Shown here: positions 7,627 through 19,197 of the stretch, in pieces
Position numbering within the stretch: the first letter of the stretch is position 1
How the letters are laid out: each line of letters begins with the position of its first letter
NCBI RefSeq assembly: GCF_014268505.2
Contig: NZ_JABWQP020000005.1
Location: 248,001-312,000 of the forward strand
DNA length: 64,000 bases
Source of the DNA: Pseudomonas khorasanensis
Lineage (GTDB): Bacteria; Pseudomonadota; Gammaproteobacteria; Pseudomonadales; Pseudomonadaceae
Direction of reading: 5' to 3'
Made by a program: the position numbers and the translations under genes
Notes under the pieces: generated by a model
Told to the model about the DNA's origin: nothing
What the model saw: only the letters and a program-made list of their open reading frames with translations
The model's database searches: none

Positions 7627-10600
7627 ATGAATCTGCCCCTCCCCGCCACCAGCGTCCTGGCTGGCTTTCACCCCGCCGTCAGCGCGTGGTTCAGCAATAC
7701 GTTCCCGGCGGTCACCGCTGCCCAGGCTCGCGCGTGGCCGTTGATTCGCCAGCGCCGCTCGACGCTGATCGCCGCGCCCACCGGCTCGGGCAAAACCCTC
7801 ACCGCGTTTCTCGCCGTGCTCGATGACCTTGTTCACCGTGGCCTTGAACACCCGGACGGTTTGCCCGCCGAAACGCTCGTGGTCTACGTCTCGCCCCTGA
7901 AAGCGCTGTCCAATGACATCCAGATCAATCTGCAAAACCCGCTGGCCGGCATCACTGAGCAGTTACGGCAGATGGGCCTGCCGGAGCTGACCATCACCAC
8001 TGCCGTGCGCACCGGTGATACGCCGCAGAAAGATCGCTTAGCGATGCGCAAAGTCGCACCGCACATTCTGGTGACCACCCCGGAATCGCTCTACGTGCTG
8101 CTCGGCTCGGCGTCGGGGCGCAAAATGCTCGGCACCACGCGCACGGTGATCATCGACGAAATCCACGCCATGGCCGCAGGCAAGCGCGGCAGCCATCTGG
8201 CGTTGAGCCTTGAACGACTGCAAGCGCTGTGCAGCGAGCCGCTGACCCGCATCGGCCTGTCGGCGACGCAAAAACCGGTGGACGCCGTGGCGCAGTTTCT
8301 TGTCGGTCACGACCGCCCCTGCGAGATCATCGACATTGGCCATGCGCGGCCACGGGACCTGGGCATCGAAGTGCCTGCGGTGCCGTTATCGGCGGTGATG
8401 GCCAACGATGTCTGGGCGCTGGTTTACGATCGCCTCGCCGAACTCGCCCGCGAGCACCGCACCACACTGATTTTCGTCAACACCCGGCGACTGGCCGAGC
8501 GCCTGAGCCGGCATCTGAGCGAACGTCTCGGCAAGCATGCAGTGGCCGCGCATCACGGCAGCCTGGCCAAGGAATTTCGCCTCGATGCCGAACAGCGTCT
8601 CAAGCGCGGCGAGCTGCAAGTGTTGATTGCCACGGCGTCGCTGGAATTGGGGATCGATATCGGTGAAGTCGATCTGGTCTGCCAGATCAGTTCGCCGCGC
8701 TCGATTGCCGCGTTTCTGCAACGGGTCGGCCGTTCCGGACACCAGGTTGGCGGCACGCCCAAGGGGCGCCTGTTCGCCACCACCCGTGACGACTTGATTG
8801 AATGCGCCGCCCTGCTCGACTGCGTACGTCGGGGCGAGCTCGATACGCTGCACATTCCCGAAGCGCCGCTGGACGTGCTGGCGCAGCAGATCATCGCCGA
8901 GGTCAGTTGTCAGGAATGGTCAGAAGACGCCTTGCTCGCGATGTTCCGCAAATCCTGGCCTTATCGTGATCTGGACGAAAAGCACTATCAGGCCCTGCTG
9001 AGCATGCTCGCCGAAGGTTATAACGGTCGGCAGGGCATCCGCAGCGCCTACTTGCACCGCGACGCGGTCAGCCGCACGTTGCGCGGAAGGCGTGGCGCGC
9101 AACTGACCGCTGTGACCAGTGGCGGCACCATCCCGGACAACGCCGATTACAGCGTGCTGCTCGAACCGCAGGGTCTGAACATTGGCAGCGTCAACGAAGA
9201 CTTTGCCGTTGAGAGCATCGCCGGCGACGTGTTCCAGCTCGGCAACACCTCGTATCGCATCCTGCGGGTGGAGAGCGGCAAGGTGCGGGTCGAGGACGCG
9301 CAGGGCATGCCGCCGACCATTCCATTCTGGCTCGGCGAAGCGCCGGGACGCAGTGATGAACTATCGGGCGCCGTCGCGCGTTTGCAGGCGCAGCTCGATT
9401 CATTGCTCAGCGCCAGCCCCGGCGATCTGCAACCGGCGCTCGATTGGCTGACGGCCACACTCGGCCTCAACCACGCCAGCGCCGAGCAACTGGTCGAGTA
9501 TCTGGCCCGCGCGCGGCTGACACTCGGTGCCCTGCCCTCGCAGGACACGCTGCTGATGGAGCGTTTTTTCGACGAGTCCGGCGGCACGCAACTGATCATC
9601 CATTCGCCGTTCGGCAGCCGCATCAACCGCGCCTGGGGCCTGGCCTTGCGCAAGCGTTTCTGCCGCACGTTCAACTTTGAGTTGCAGGCCGCCGCCAGCG
9701 AAGATGCAATCGTGCTGTCGCTCTCCACCAGCCACAGTTTCGAGCTCGACGAGGTCTGGCGTTATCTGCACAGCAACAGCGCCGAACATATCCTCATCCA
9801 GGCCGTGCTCGATGCGCCATTGTTCGGCGTGCGCTGGCGCTGGAATGCCGGGGTGGCGCTGGCATTGCCGCGCTTCACCGGCGGACGCAAAGTCGCCCCG
9901 CAGTTGCAGCGCATGAAAAGCGAAGACCTGATCGCCAGCGTGTTTCCCGATCAGATCGCCTGCCTGGAAAACCTCGCCGGCGAGCGAGAGATCCCCGAAC
10001 ACCCGCTGGTGGAACAGACTCTCGATGATTGCCTGCACGAAGCGATGGACAGCGAGGGTTGGCTGGCGCTGCTGCGGCGCATGGAACGTGGCGAGGTGCG
10101 CCTGATCAGCCGTGACCTGCCAGCGCCCTCGCCGCTGGCGGCAGAAATCCTCAGCGCCCGGCCGTACACCTTTCTCGATGATGCACCGCTGGAAGAACGC
10201 CGCACTCAGGCAGTAATCAACCGGCGCTGGAGCGATCCGCAATCGACCGATGACCTCGGCGCACTGGACGCCGATGCCATCACGGCAGTGCGGGAAGAGG
10301 CGTGGCCGGCGCCGAACTCCATCGATGAAATGCACGAAGCGCTGATGAGCCTCGCCTGCATCAGCGACGCCGAGGCTTGCGCCAACGCGGCTTGGCCGGG
10401 CTGGCTGCAAACGCTGATGACCAGTGGGCGCGCCTGCCTGTTGCAGATCGATGCCGACCATCGGTTATGGCTGGCTCGCGAGCGGTTGAGTTGCCTGCAG
10501 GCGCTGTTTCCACACGCCACGTTGCAGACCGCAGCGGTCGCACTGCCGGGTTTCGACGAACCCTGGACATTCGATGAAGCGCTGGTTGAAGTGATCCGCG

Positions 10601-11913
10601 CCCGCCTCGGAGCCTTCGGGCCGATACCGTTGGCCGCCATCGCTGACCCCCTTGCGCTGGCAGCGGTGCACGTCACTCAGGCCCTCGCCCGACTGGAACG
10701 CGAAGGGTATGTGTTGCGCGGTCAGTTCACGCCGGGCCCTGCCGTAGAAGAGTGGTGCGAACGCCACCTGTTGGCGCGTATCCATCGCTACACGGTCAAA
10801 CGCCTGCGCCGGGAAATCGAACCGGTGGCATTGCAGGATTTTGTGCGTTTCCTGTTCGACTGGCAGCATCTGACGCCAGTTACTCAAGGTCAGGGAAGCG
10901 CGGTGTTGCCGGCGATTGTCGGCCAGTTCGAAGGCTACCCGGCGGCAGCTTCGGCGTGGGACAGCGACATCCTGCCGGCACGCCTCAAGGACTATTCGCC
11001 GAGCTGGCTGGATGACCTGTGCCGCAACGGCAAACTGGTGTGGACACGGATCAGCGCGCGGCAGAAAACCAGCGGCTCGGCGCTGCGCAGTACGCCGATT
11101 GTCCTGCTGCCGCGCAGCCAGGTCGGCCTGTGGTGCGCGTTGGCCGAGCAGACGCCAGTGAGTGAGCTGTCGCCCAAAGCGCAAAAAGTCCTCGAAGCGT
11201 TGAGTCAGCACGGTGCGCTGTTTTTCGATGAGCTGATTCACGAAGCGCACTTGTTGCGCACCGAACTGGAGATCGCTTTGCAGGAACTAGTGGCCGCCGG
11301 GCGGGTGAATGCCGACAGCTTCGCCGGCCTGCGCGCGCTGATCACACCGGCGAGCAAGCGCCAGCAACGCAGCAGTCGACGCGGGCGCGGGGCCTTTATT
11401 GGCGGGATGGACGATGCCGGGCGCTGGGCATTGCTGCGCCGCGGCTCGGCGGTGGATGCGTCCGAAACACTGGAGCACGTCGCCATGACCTTGTTGCGCC
11501 GTTATGGCGTGGTGTTCTGGCGCTTGCTCGAGCGCGAAGCGGACTGGCTGCCGAGCTGGCGGGAACTGCTGCGCACGTTTCATCGGCTGGAAGCGCGGGG
11601 CGAAATCCGTGGCGGGCGGTTTGTCAGCGGTCTGGCGGGCGAACAGTTTGCGTTGCCTGAGGCCATCCCGTTGTTGCGCGAAGTGCGTCGGCGTGCGCAT
11701 GACGGCAGCCTGGTGGCGGTGTGTGGGGTTGATCCGTTGAATCTGGCCGGGACGTTGTTACCCGGCGTGAAAGTGCCAGCGCTGGCGAGCAACCGGCTGG
11801 TGTATCGCGACGGGATACCGGTTGCGGCGGTAATCGCCGGCAAGCCGCAGGTCTGGGTGGAGCTGGATCAGGTGGTCATGGAGCAGGTGGGCAGGAGACT
11901 GACCCGGCATTAA
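7627..11913 (+). CDS. lhr: Lhr-family ATP-dependent DNA helicase
   Basis: 1428 residues, close to E. coli Lhr (about 1540). The RecA1 domain carries a Q-motif region ([15 protein letters not shown]), Walker A APTGSGKT at 50-57, DEIH at 177-180 and motif III GLSATQ. RecA2 has [32 protein letters not shown] and QRVGRSGHQ (motif VI). A long C-terminal part includes the Lhr winged-helix and Lhr-core regions and, in the last 600 residues, the extra domains found only in full-length Lhr. It is a 3'-5' single-strand translocase that unwinds DNA:RNA hybrids and is linked to DNA repair. A shorter start was chosen because the open frame upstream runs through a REP element; the ribosome binding site is weak. 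Confidence 0.92.
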   Translation: MNLPLPATSVLAGFHPAVSAWFSNTFPAVTAAQARAWPLIRQRRSTLIAAPTGSGKTLTAFLAVLDDLVHRGLEHPDGLPAETLVVYVSPLKALSNDIQINLQNPLAGITEQLRQMGLPELTITTAVRTGDTPQKDRLAMRKVAPHILVTTPESLYVLLGSASGRKMLGTTRTVIIDEIHAMAAGKRGSHLALSLERLQALCSEPLTRIGLSATQKPVDAVAQFLVGHDRPCEIIDIGHARPRDLGIEVPAVPLSAVMANDVWALVYDRLAELAREHRTTLIFVNTRRLAERLSRHLSERLGKHAVAAHHGSLAKEFRLDAEQRLKRGELQVLIATASLELGIDIGEVDLVCQISSPRSIAAFLQRVGRSGHQVGGTPKGRLFATTRDDLIECAALLDCVRRGELDTLHIPEAPLDVLAQQIIAEVSCQEWSEDALLAMFRKSWPYRDLDEKHYQALLSMLAEGYNGRQGIRSAYLHRDAVSRTLRGRRGAQLTAVTSGGTIPDNADYSVLLEPQGLNIGSVNEDFAVESIAGDVFQLGNTSYRILRVESGKVRVEDAQGMPPTIPFWLGEAPGRSDELSGAVARLQAQLDSLLSASPGDLQPALDWLTATLGLNHASAEQLVEYLARARLTLGALPSQDTLLMERFFDESGGTQLIIHSPFGSRINRAWGLALRKRFCRTFNFELQAAASEDAIVLSLSTSHSFELDEVWRYLHSNSAEHILIQAVLDAPLFGVRWRWNAGVALALPRFTGGRKVAPQLQRMKSEDLIASVFPDQIACLENLAGEREIPEHPLVEQTLDDCLHEAMDSEGWLALLRRMERGEVRLISRDLPAPSPLAAEILSARPYTFLDDAPLEERRTQAVINRRWSDPQSTDDLGALDADAITAVREEAWPAPNSIDEMHEALMSLACISDAEACANAAWPGWLQTLMTSGRACLLQIDADHRLWLARERLSCLQALFPHATLQTAAVALPGFDEPWTFDEALVEVIRARLGAFGPIPLAAIADPLALAAVHVTQALARLEREGYVLRGQFTPGPAVEEWCERHLLARIHRYTVKRLRREIEPVALQDFVRFLFDWQHLTPVTQGQGSAVLPAIVGQFEGYPAAASAWDSDILPARLKDYSPSWLDDLCRNGKLVWTRISARQKTSGSALRSTPIVLLPRSQVGLWCALAEQTPVSELSPKAQKVLEALSQHGALFFDELIHEAHLLRTELEIALQELVAAGRVNADSFAGLRALITPASKRQQRSSRRGRGAFIGGMDDAGRWALLRRGSAVDASETLEHVAMTLLRRYGVVFWRLLEREADWLPSWRELLRTFHRLEARGEIRGGRFVSGLAGEQFALPEAIPLLREVRRRAHDGSLVAVCGVDPLNLAGTLLPGVKVPALASNRLVYRDGIPVAAVIAGKPQVWVELDQVVMEQVGRRLTRH

Positions 11914-11947
11914 TGTTGGCCGGCCCTGCCACCACAAAAATCATGCT

Positions 11948-14062
11948 TCAGGTCCGCGATTCCTGCGGCAGCACCACCGCCGAATGCTCCGGTGCCACGT
12001 CATCAGCCTGCCGCCGCTTCGGCAAAAAGACCTGCTGTGGATAAGTCTGCGCAAAGTGCACATTCGGCGTGTTATCCACAAGCTTTTTCAGGCGCTGATT
12101 AAAGGCCCGGCTGACCGCGTATTGCCCACCGGAAACCGTCCTGAACTGCGCGGTCAGCACCACACCGTTCAGATCCATCTTGTCCACGCCAAACACATCC
12201 AAAGGCCCTTGCAGGTTGTACTTGAGGAACGGGTCTTCACGAATCGAATCGCCGGCCTCGCGAATCAGCTCGATGGCTTTGTCGACGTCGGTGTCGTAGG
12301 TGAACTGCACCGAGAAAAAAGCGAAGGCAAACTGACGTGATTGGTTGGTCACAGCCTTGATTTGTCCGAACGGCACCGAATGCACGAACCCCTTGCCGTC
12401 ACGCAGGCGCAGGGTGCGGATGGTCAGGCCTTCGACCGTGCCGGCATGGCCGGAGTCGAGCACCACCCAGTCGCCGATCGACAGGGTGTCTTCGATAATG
12501 ATGAACAACCCGGTGATCACATCCTGCACCAACTGCTGCGAACCAAAACCAATGGCCAGACCGACCACCCCGGCACCGGCCAACAGCGGCGCGACGTTGA
12601 TGCCGAGATTGGCCATTGTGGTGATCGCGCAAATCACCACGAGGATGATTTTGATCGCGTTGCGCAGCAGCGGCAGGATGGTTTTCACCCGGGTGCTGGG
12701 CTGGCGGGCCGCGCGTTTGCTGAGCGGCGGTTTCAGCGCTTCCTGGATCGCTGTGTCGAGCACCACCCACAGCAGCCACGTCACCAGGAAGATCAGGCCG
12801 ATGCTGCTCAAGGCATTGCTGATCGCTCGGCCGACCGTGCTGCTCTGGGCGAAATCGAGCAACGACACGCCCCAGATCCGCCCGAGGATGTCGATGAAGG
12901 CAATCGCAATCACTATCCGCAGCAGCGCATGCAGCAAACTGAGAAAACGCTCCTTGTAGGCACTGCTGCGCTGGATCGCCTCGGCCTTGCGCGACCTGAA
13001 CAGGTGCTGCAACACCGTGCTGAGAAATACCGTGGCGATCAGCAACACCGTGGTGAACAAGGCACAGCGCAGGGCTTTCTGATTGTCCTCGCCGATGCCG
13101 ATCAGACTGACCGCCGAGACCAGCACCATGAGCACGATCGGCCAATACCACAGCCCGGAAAAAATCCGCAGCGACTCCTGCAGCGACGGTTGTTTCAGAC
13201 GCTGGGCCAGCGGACGATTACGGATCAGATGGGCCACCGGTCGGCGCAAGCGAATCACCAACAAGCCAAAGATGACCGAGGCGATCAGTCCTGTGAACAC
13301 GGCGATACTGCTGGTGATATTGCCACCCAGTTGCCGGGCAATCTGTGGGCTGGTCAAGGCATCGCTGAGGGCAGCGAGAAAGCCGATCAGAAACAGCGGG
13401 CGCGGGCAGTACTCGCGGATGATCCGCGCGGCCGTGCGTTTGTGGCCGAGGTTGAACATCACCACGACGCACAGCAGCATTGAGGTCGAAAAGATACCGC
13501 TGCTGGTGGCATAGGCCAGACACAGCGCCAGCGCCCGGCCCACCGAGCCTTGTAAAAAATGGCTGACATACAGCGTCAACGGCAGACAGATCAGTGCCGG
13601 CACAGTGAACGGCAGTACGTAACCGAGCAAATCCTGGCTGCGCTGGCGAGTACGCAGCCAGCGGCCCTCACGCAGGCGCTTGGTCAACAGACTGCCGAGG
13701 ACCGTCAGCAGGGCGAAACTGCCGAGCCACACACCCGACAGCGCAAGAAAGTCCCCGGCCACACTCCAGCCTGAGCGGTTCGACGGCTGCTTGACCAGCC
13801 GGTCGACCTCATCCGCCGCACGATCGGCGCGCAGTCGCCAGGCATCGACCAGGTGTTCGTTGAGGTCGAGTTTTTCCTGCACATCATCGATGCTCGAACT
13901 GATCGCCCCGAGCAGACCGCCCTGAACCAGCGGTTCCGGTTCGGCGGGTTTTTCAGCCGTTTCAGCAGGGGCCGGAACGCCCGGCAGCGCGGCGGCTTGC
14001 GATGTGTTGACGCCGAAGCACAGCAGCGCTCCCAGCAGAATGGCGATCCTGAAATTGAGCAA
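11948..14062 (-). CDS. Large MscS-family mechanosensitive channel
   Basis: 704 residues from a TTG start preceded by GGGAG/CGGAG. The frame continues upstream without an ATG into a REP element, so longer versions are unlikely. The signal peptide LNFRIAILLGALLCFGVNTSQAAA leads into a periplasmic helical domain at about 30-120 and then around ten membrane helices. The MscS pore and upper vestibule follow: VAPLLAGAGVVGLAIGFGSQ, QDVITGLFIIIEDTLSIGD and TVEGLTIRTLRLRDGKG. The TM3 glycine/alanine packing is intact. The role is release of solutes on hypo-osmotic shock; size and periplasmic domain put it among the large MscS paralogues rather than MscS itself. Confidence 0.9.
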   Translation of the reverse strand: MLNFRIAILLGALLCFGVNTSQAAALPGVPAPAETAEKPAEPEPLVQGGLLGAISSSIDDVQEKLDLNEHLVDAWRLRADRAADEVDRLVKQPSNRSGWSVAGDFLALSGVWLGSFALLTVLGSLLTKRLREGRWLRTRQRSQDLLGYVLPFTVPALICLPLTLYVSHFLQGSVGRALALCLAYATSSGIFSTSMLLCVVVMFNLGHKRTAARIIREYCPRPLFLIGFLAALSDALTSPQIARQLGGNITSSIAVFTGLIASVIFGLLVIRLRRPVAHLIRNRPLAQRLKQPSLQESLRIFSGLWYWPIVLMVLVSAVSLIGIGEDNQKALRCALFTTVLLIATVFLSTVLQHLFRSRKAEAIQRSSAYKERFLSLLHALLRIVIAIAFIDILGRIWGVSLLDFAQSSTVGRAISNALSSIGLIFLVTWLLWVVLDTAIQEALKPPLSKRAARQPSTRVKTILPLLRNAIKIILVVICAITTMANLGINVAPLLAGAGVVGLAIGFGSQQLVQDVITGLFIIIEDTLSIGDWVVLDSGHAGTVEGLTIRTLRLRDGKGFVHSVPFGQIKAVTNQSRQFAFAFFSVQFTYDTDVDKAIELIREAGDSIREDPFLKYNLQGPLDVFGVDKMDLNGVVLTAQFRTVSGGQYAVSRAFNQRLKKLVDNTPNVHFAQTYPQQVFLPKRRQADDVAPEHSAVVLPQESRT

Positions 14063-14146
14063 AACTCCGATCTCCCGTGGCTGACCCTGGTAAGGAACTG
14101 ATCGGTAATTGCGCGGCAAGTTCAGCCATGAACACCAGACAATCCC

Positions 14147-14239
14147 TTGTGGGAGCGAGCCTGCTCGCGAAATTGGACCGCCAGAGAAAAGCTCGTTGAC
14201 TGACACACTGCTTTCGCGAGCAGGCTCGCTCCCACAGGG
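14147..14239. repeat. REP doublet, family B
   Basis: GTGGGAGCGAGCCTGCTCGCGAAA on the left and TTTCGCGAGCAGGCTCGCTCCCAC on the right flank a spacer of about 40 bp, between divergent genes (mscS-like and DUF72). Confidence 0.9.
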
Positions 14240-14352
14240 GGACGGCGTCGCCCGGCTGAATCGACCGTCCGTAACGCCATCGAAACTTTCACGCCTCGCC
14301 CACAGTCATCACAAAACACCGGCAACACGAGGACTTTCCAAGGGAGGACGGG

Positions 14353-15279
14353 ATGGCGACGATTCACATCGGTATTTCAGGCTGGCGCTACGCCCCGTGG
14401 CGCGGGGACTTCTACCCGAAGGGTCTGGCGCAGAAGCGCGAATTGCAGTTCGCTTCCCGGGCGGTCAACAGTATCGAAATCAATGGATCGTTCTACGCTC
14501 TGCAACGACCTGAACGCTATGCCCAGTGGTACGCCGAAACCCCTGATGACTTCGTTTTCAGCGTCAAGGCGCCGCGCTTTATCACCCATGTACGTCGCTT
14601 GCGCGAGATCGAAAAGCCGCTGGCGAATTTCTTTGCGTCAGGGGTACTGGAACTGAAAGAAAAACTCGGCCCGATCCTTTGGCAATTTCCACCGAATTTC
14701 AAATTCGAGACTGAGCGTTTCGAGCAGTTTCTCGCGCAACTGCCCCACGACACTGAAGCAGCCGCCGCCCTCGCCCGCCAGCACGACTCACACCTGCCCG
14801 GCCACGCCAGCGTCAAAGCCTGGCGCAAAATGCCGCTGCGTCATGCCGTTGAAATCCGCAACGAAAGCTTTATCGATCCCGAATTCGTGCGCCTGTTGAA
14901 GCGTCACAACACCGCGCTGGTGGTCGCCGACACTGCCGGGAAATGGCCCTACCGCGAAGACCTCACCAGCGACTTTGTCTACCTGCGCCTGCACGGGGCC
15001 GAGGAGCTTTATGCCAGCGGTTATTCGGCGGACGCGATCAAACGCTGGGCCGAACGCATCGACGCCTGGCATCAGGGCCGGCAGCCGGACGATGCGCATC
15101 TGATCGCGCCAAGCCTGAAACCGCGAGCGCGCAAATCCCGCCAAGTGTTCTGCTATTTCGACAACGACATCAAAGTCCGCGCGCCCTACGACGCCCGCAG
15201 CCTGTTGCAGCACTTCGGCCTCGATAAAAACCTCGCCACCGCTCCCGGCCAGGTCGCCGCCGAAGGAGTCCTGTCATGA
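14353..15279 (+). CDS. DUF72 family protein (YecE-like)
   Basis: 308 residues with a strong ribosome binding site (GGGAGGACGGG). DUF72 hallmarks are present: [21 protein letters not shown] at the N-terminus, [16 protein letters not shown] [49 protein letters not shown] and [18 protein letters not shown] near the end. The fold is a TIM barrel related to AP-endonuclease-like barrels. No reaction is established for the family. The stop overlaps the next start by ATGA, so it is the first gene of the operon with the phosphodiesterase-like, ClsB and YbhN genes. Confidence 0.9.
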   Translation: MATIHIGISGWRYAPWRGDFYPKGLAQKRELQFASRAVNSIEINGSFYALQRPERYAQWYAETPDDFVFSVKAPRFITHVRRLREIEKPLANFFASGVLELKEKLGPILWQFPPNFKFETERFEQFLAQLPHDTEAAAALARQHDSHLPGHASVKAWRKMPLRHAVEIRNESFIDPEFVRLLKRHNTALVVADTAGKWPYREDLTSDFVYLRLHGAEELYASGYSADAIKRWAERIDAWHQGRQPDDAHLIAPSLKPRARKSRQVFCYFDNDIKVRAPYDARSLLQHFGLDKNLATAPGQVAAEGVLS

Positions 15280-16073
15280 GCATTCCAGAACCGGTGGGGT
15301 TCACCGATGAAGGCGCTGTCGTGGAGTCATCGGTGCGCACATTCACCGTACTGACGGTCAACACCCACAAGGGTTTCACCGCCCTCAACCGGCGCTTCAT
15401 CCTGCCGGAGCTGCGTGAGGCGGTGCGCAGCGTTGCCGCCGATGTGGTGTTTTTGCAGGAAGTCCACGGCACGCACGAGCAGCATCCGAAAAGCTACGAC
15501 AATTGGCCGACGATGCCGCAGTACGAATTCCTCGCCGACAGCCTCTGGCCGCAGTTTGCCTACGGACGCAACGCGGTGTACCCGGCGGGCGATCACGGCA
15601 ATGCGTTGCTGTCGAAATTCCAGATCATCCGCCACGACAACCTCGACGTGTCGATCAGCGGCCATGAAAACCGTGGGCTGTTGCACTGCGTACTGCGACT
15701 GCCCGGTGACGGCGCCGAAGTGCATGCGATTTGCGTGCATCTGGGCCTGCGCGAAAGCCATCGCAACGCCCAGCTTGATCTGCTCATGCAGCGCCTCGCC
15801 GAGCTGCCTGAGAACGCCCCGGTGATCGTTGCCGGTGACTTCAACGACTGGCGCCAGCGCGCCGATGCGCAGCTCAAACCCTGCGGCCTGCGTGAGGTAT
15901 TTACAGAGCTTCACGGCAAACCGGCGCGCAGTTTTCCGGCGCGACTGCCTGCATTGCGGCTGGACCGTATTTACGTGCGCAACCTCAAGGCCAGCCGGCC
16001 GAAAGTCCTGACCAACCGCCCCTGGTCCCATCTTTCCGACCACGCACCGTTATCGGTGGAGATTGAACTATGA
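15276..16073 (+). CDS. ybhP: Endonuclease/exonuclease/phosphatase family protein (YbhP-like)
   Basis: 265 residues of the EEP metal-dependent phosphoesterase fold. Metal and catalytic motifs are visible: TVNTHKGF (Asn), FLQEVHG (Glu), [26 protein letters not shown] (His), [10 protein letters not shown] (Asp/Asn) and the terminal SDHAPL (Asp-His). It is translationally coupled to the genes on both sides by ATGA overlaps. In E. coli ybhP stands before clsB (ybhO) and ybhN, exactly as here, which suggests a role in phospholipid or head-group hydrolysis, although the substrate is not known. Confidence 0.88.
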   Translation: MSIPEPVGFTDEGAVVESSVRTFTVLTVNTHKGFTALNRRFILPELREAVRSVAADVVFLQEVHGTHEQHPKSYDNWPTMPQYEFLADSLWPQFAYGRNAVYPAGDHGNALLSKFQIIRHDNLDVSISGHENRGLLHCVLRLPGDGAEVHAICVHLGLRESHRNAQLDLLMQRLAELPENAPVIVAGDFNDWRQRADAQLKPCGLREVFTELHGKPARSFPARLPALRLDRIYVRNLKASRPKVLTNRPWSHLSDHAPLSVEIEL

Positions 16074-17344
16074 ACAGTGCGCCACTGGAAAAAGCCGTCG
16101 TGGACCCCGTGCCGTTGAACCCGCCGGTACGCGAGCCCGGTCACGTCGATGTCGAATATCAATGGCACGGCAATAACCGCGTGCAGTTGCTGGAAAACGG
16201 CGAGGAATACTTCCCTCGGGTGTTTGAAGCGATGCGCGCGGCCAAGAGTGAAATCCTGCTGGAAACCTTCATCGTCTTCGAGGACAAGGTCGGTGCCGAG
16301 TTACAGCAGATTCTGATCGAAGCCGCTCAGCGTGGCGTGCGCACCACGGTCAGCCTCGACGGCTTCGGCTGTGGCGAGTTGAGCACCGGTTACCTCACCG
16401 CGTTGAGCGACGCCGGCGTGCATCTGCAGATCTTCGATCCTGCGCCCAAGCATCTGGGCATCCGCACCAACTGGTTCCGGCGCCTGCACCGCAAGATCGT
16501 GGTGGTGGATGGCTTGGTCGCATTCATTGGCGGGATCAATTTTTCCGGCGATCACCTGGCCGATTTCGGCCCTGAAGCCAAACAGGATTATTCGGTAGAA
16601 ATTCAGGGCCCGGTGGTCGCTGACATCCATCACTTCGCCCTGCTGCAAAGCGGTCGCCCTGGTCGCGCCCGGTTCTGGTGGCAGCGCCGGCGTCAGCGTC
16701 TCGCCGACATGGCCTTCACCGAGCACGACGGACAGGTGCGCCTGGTATTCCGCGACAACGACCAACACAACACTGATATCGAAGACGTCTATTTGCAGGT
16801 GCTGCGCAAAGCCAGGCACCGCGTGATCATTGCCAACGCCTACTTCTTCCCCGGCTACCGCTTGCTGCGCGAGATCCGCAACGCGGCACGGCGCGGCGTC
16901 GAGGTGCGGCTGATTCTGCAAGGCCAGCCGGACATGCTGGTGGCCAAACTGGCGGCGCGGATGACTTACGACTATCTGCTGCGAGCCGGGGTGCAGATTC
17001 ATGAATATTGCGAACGTCCGCTGCACGGTAAAGTCGCGCTGGTGGACGATGACTGGAGCACGGTCGGTTCAAGCAATCTTGACCCGCTGAGCCTGTCGCT
17101 GAACCTTGAGGCCAACGTGCTGATCCGCGACCGCGCCTTCAATCAGCATCTGTTCGAACGCCTCGAAGACCTCAGCCGGAACCACTGCAAAGCCATGGAC
17201 GCGAAGCTGTTGCCGCGCGGGCGAATCTGGCACATGACGGTCGGTTTTCTGGTGTTTCACTTCCTGCGGCACTTCCCGGCGATGGCGGGTTGGCTGCCGG
17301 CGCACAAACCGCGCCTGAAGCCTTTTCGAGGTGCGCGCCCATGA
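16070..17344 (+). CDS. clsB: Cardiolipin synthase B (phospholipase D family)
   Basis: 424 residues with two HKD motifs: H140-R-K142-x4-D147 ([16 protein letters not shown]) and H319-G-K321-x4-D326 ([20 protein letters not shown]). The spacing and the absence of N-terminal membrane helices fit ClsB (YbhO), which condenses phospholipids into cardiolipin at the inner membrane and can also use phosphatidylethanolamine or phosphatidylglycerol head groups. A C-terminal amphipathic stretch ([20 protein letters not shown]) may anchor it. ATGA overlaps both neighbours. Confidence 0.92.
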   Translation: MNSAPLEKAVVDPVPLNPPVREPGHVDVEYQWHGNNRVQLLENGEEYFPRVFEAMRAAKSEILLETFIVFEDKVGAELQQILIEAAQRGVRTTVSLDGFGCGELSTGYLTALSDAGVHLQIFDPAPKHLGIRTNWFRRLHRKIVVVDGLVAFIGGINFSGDHLADFGPEAKQDYSVEIQGPVVADIHHFALLQSGRPGRARFWWQRRRQRLADMAFTEHDGQVRLVFRDNDQHNTDIEDVYLQVLRKARHRVIIANAYFFPGYRLLREIRNAARRGVEVRLILQGQPDMLVAKLAARMTYDYLLRAGVQIHEYCERPLHGKVALVDDDWSTVGSSNLDPLSLSLNLEANVLIRDRAFNQHLFERLEDLSRNHCKAMDAKLLPRGRIWHMTVGFLVFHFLRHFPAMAGWLPAHKPRLKPFRGARP

Positions 17345-18327
17345 GTCATTCCGAAGCGCATTCCAGTAGCCATTCGCCGTCGGCAGCACCGTCGAAATGG
17401 AGTCGCTGGAAACGACCGCTGACAATCCTGTTTTTCCTCGCGCTGATCGTGTTGCTGACAATGTTCGCCACGCGCATCGAGTGGGCCGAGGTCCTGCAAA
17501 CCCTCGCCGACTTCAAGGTGCGCACGCTGATCATCGCCGCCAGCGTGACGTTGCTGAGCTTTCTCACCTACGCCAGTTTCGACTTGATCGGCCGCACCTA
17601 CATCCGTCAGGACCTGACCTGGAAACAGATTCTGCCGGTGGGGATCATCAGTTACGCGTTCAACCTCAATCTCAGCGCCTGGGTCGGCGGCATCGCCATG
17701 CGTTATCGACTGTATTCGCGGCTGGGCGTGAGTAAAGGCAACATCGCCAAGATCCTCGGTCTGAGCCTGGCAACCAACTGGTTCGGCTACATGACCATCG
17801 CTGGCGTCGTATTCAGCAGCGGTCTGGTGCGCATGCCGCCGGGCTGGAAACTGAGCAGCGATGCGCTGCAACTGGTGGGCGTTGTGTTGCTGCTTGTCAG
17901 CGCCGGATATCTGGCCGCGTGTCAGTTCTCCAAACGCCGCGAGTGGACGATTCGCGGTGTTGAAATCAACCTGCCCTCACTGCGCATGGCGGTCCTGCAA
18001 TTGCTGCTTGGTGCTTTGAACTGGTCGTTGATGGCGGCGGTGATTTTCACCTTGCTGCCAAGCAAGCTGGATTACCCGTTGGTGCTCGGTGTGTTGTTGA
18101 TCAGCGCGATTGCCGGGGTCATTACCCACATTCCGGCAGGGCTTGGCGTGCTGGAAGCGGTGTTTGTCGCGCTGCTGCAGCATGAGGCATCACGGGGCAG
18201 TCTGGTGGCAGGGCTGCTGGCGTATCGGGCGATTTACTTTCTCTTGCCGTTGTTGATTACGGTGGTGATGTATCTGGTGGTGGAAGCCAAGGCGAAAGCG
18301 CTGCGAATCGAGAAGAAACCCTCCTGA
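17341..18327 (+). CDS. ybhN: YbhN family integral membrane protein (UPF0104, MprF-like flippase domain)
   Basis: 328 residues. A Ser/His-rich cytoplasmic start ([19 protein letters not shown]) is followed by about eight membrane helices, such as LTILFFLALIVLLTMFATRI, ILPVGIISYAFNLNLSAWVGG, LVGVVLLLVSAGYLA and FLLPLLITVVMYLVV. AGVITHIPAGLGVLEAVFVALL is the conserved GxLGxxE-type motif of the lysyl-phosphatidylglycerol synthase membrane domain. Such domains flip or retain lipids. It closes the DUF72-ybhP-clsB-ybhN operon, so a lipid-translocation partner for ClsB is a fair inference. Confidence 0.88.
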   Translation: MSHSEAHSSSHSPSAAPSKWSRWKRPLTILFFLALIVLLTMFATRIEWAEVLQTLADFKVRTLIIAASVTLLSFLTYASFDLIGRTYIRQDLTWKQILPVGIISYAFNLNLSAWVGGIAMRYRLYSRLGVSKGNIAKILGLSLATNWFGYMTIAGVVFSSGLVRMPPGWKLSSDALQLVGVVLLLVSAGYLAACQFSKRREWTIRGVEINLPSLRMAVLQLLLGALNWSLMAAVIFTLLPSKLDYPLVLGVLLISAIAGVITHIPAGLGVLEAVFVALLQHEASRGSLVAGLLAYRAIYFLLPLLITVVMYLVVEAKAKALRIEKKPS

Positions 18328-18349
18328 GTTTTTGTTGAAGCTGAAGGCC

Positions 18350-18420
18350 CCTTCGCGAGCAGGCTCGCTCCCACAGGTTGGACGCATTCCAAATGTAGGA
18401 GCGAGCCTGCTCGCAAAGGG
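18350..18420. repeat. REP doublet, family B
   Basis: CTTCGCGAGCAGGCTCGCTCCCAC and GGAGCGAGCCTGCTCGCAAAG form an inverted pair between convergent genes (ybhN and the hydrolase); it probably serves as their shared transcription end. Confidence 0.88.
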
Positions 18421-18438
18421 GCCGGTACAAGCAGTGAA

Positions 18439-19197
18439 TCACCGGGATTGAATAATGCTCAACCGCTCACCCACGACCATCTCGGTAATCCAGTCCACCA
18501 GAATCGAGGTGTAGGCTTGCTGCGACACCGGATCGCTCAACGCGTGATCGGCGCCATCGATAATCCGGTGCGTCAACGAATGGGTCTGCTGACACGCAGC
18601 GCGGTAACTCATGATGGTCGCGTGGGGGACGAAGTCATCGGTTTCCGACTCCACCAGCAAAACGTCCCCGGTGAACTGCGAGCAGGCGTGCAGCGCACGG
18701 TTGCTGTCGGCGGGCACCAATGTGCCGCGATAGTCGCGCAAATCCGCCTTGTCCAGATCGCGTTTGGGCGTGTGCCATTGCTCGTCTCGATACAGCGCCG
18801 GCACTCGTAACGCCAGCCAGCGCACCGGGCGCAATGACGTCAGGATCGAGGCCAGATAACCGCCATAACTGGTGCCAACCACGGCGATCGCCGACGTATC
18901 GAGCGCCGGGTGCGCCAGCAGACGATCGTACGCCGCCAGCAAATCACGCAGATTGTCTTCGCGGGTCACCCGCGACAGGGGAATGCCGGTTCCCCCTGTG
19001 TGGCCACGCAAATCAAACGTCAGACAAACGCAACCCAGGCCGGCGATGCCTTTGGCCCGTTCCAGGTCGCGCTCCTGACTGCCGCCCCAGCCGTGGACAA
19101 ACAACACGCCCGGCACCTTCGACTTGGGACTGAGAAACGTCCCGCTCATCTGTTCGTCATCAATGTCGATTTGAATGCTTTCGCTTCTAGCCGTCAT
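18439..19197 (-). CDS. Alpha/beta hydrolase
   Basis: 252 residues, cytoplasmic. The oxyanion region GVLFVHGWGGSQERD and the nucleophile elbow VVGTSYGGYLAS (GxSxG) are clear; the acid and base are probably in LVESETDDFVPHAT (Asp) and IIDGADHALSD (His). The fold resembles dienelactone hydrolases and acyl-peptidase-like enzymes; the substrate is unknown. Its start overlaps the end of the DUF3182 gene by 11 bp, so the two are co-translated, suggesting a two-step pathway: ligation by the first, hydrolysis or transfer by the second. Confidence 0.85.
   Translation of the reverse strand: MTARSESIQIDIDDEQMSGTFLSPKSKVPGVLFVHGWGGSQERDLERAKGIAGLGCVCLTFDLRGHTGGTGIPLSRVTREDNLRDLLAAYDRLLAHPALDTSAIAVVGTSYGGYLASILTSLRPVRWLALRVPALYRDEQWHTPKRDLDKADLRDYRGTLVPADSNRALHACSQFTGDVLLVESETDDFVPHATIMSYRAACQQTHSLTHRIIDGADHALSDPVSQQAYTSILVDWITEMVVGERLSIIQSR

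Noticed and set aside
14063..14206. Longer N-terminus of the MscS-like protein
   Set aside because: The extra codons run through a REP element, begin at GTG without ribosome binding site, and would put residues before the signal peptide.
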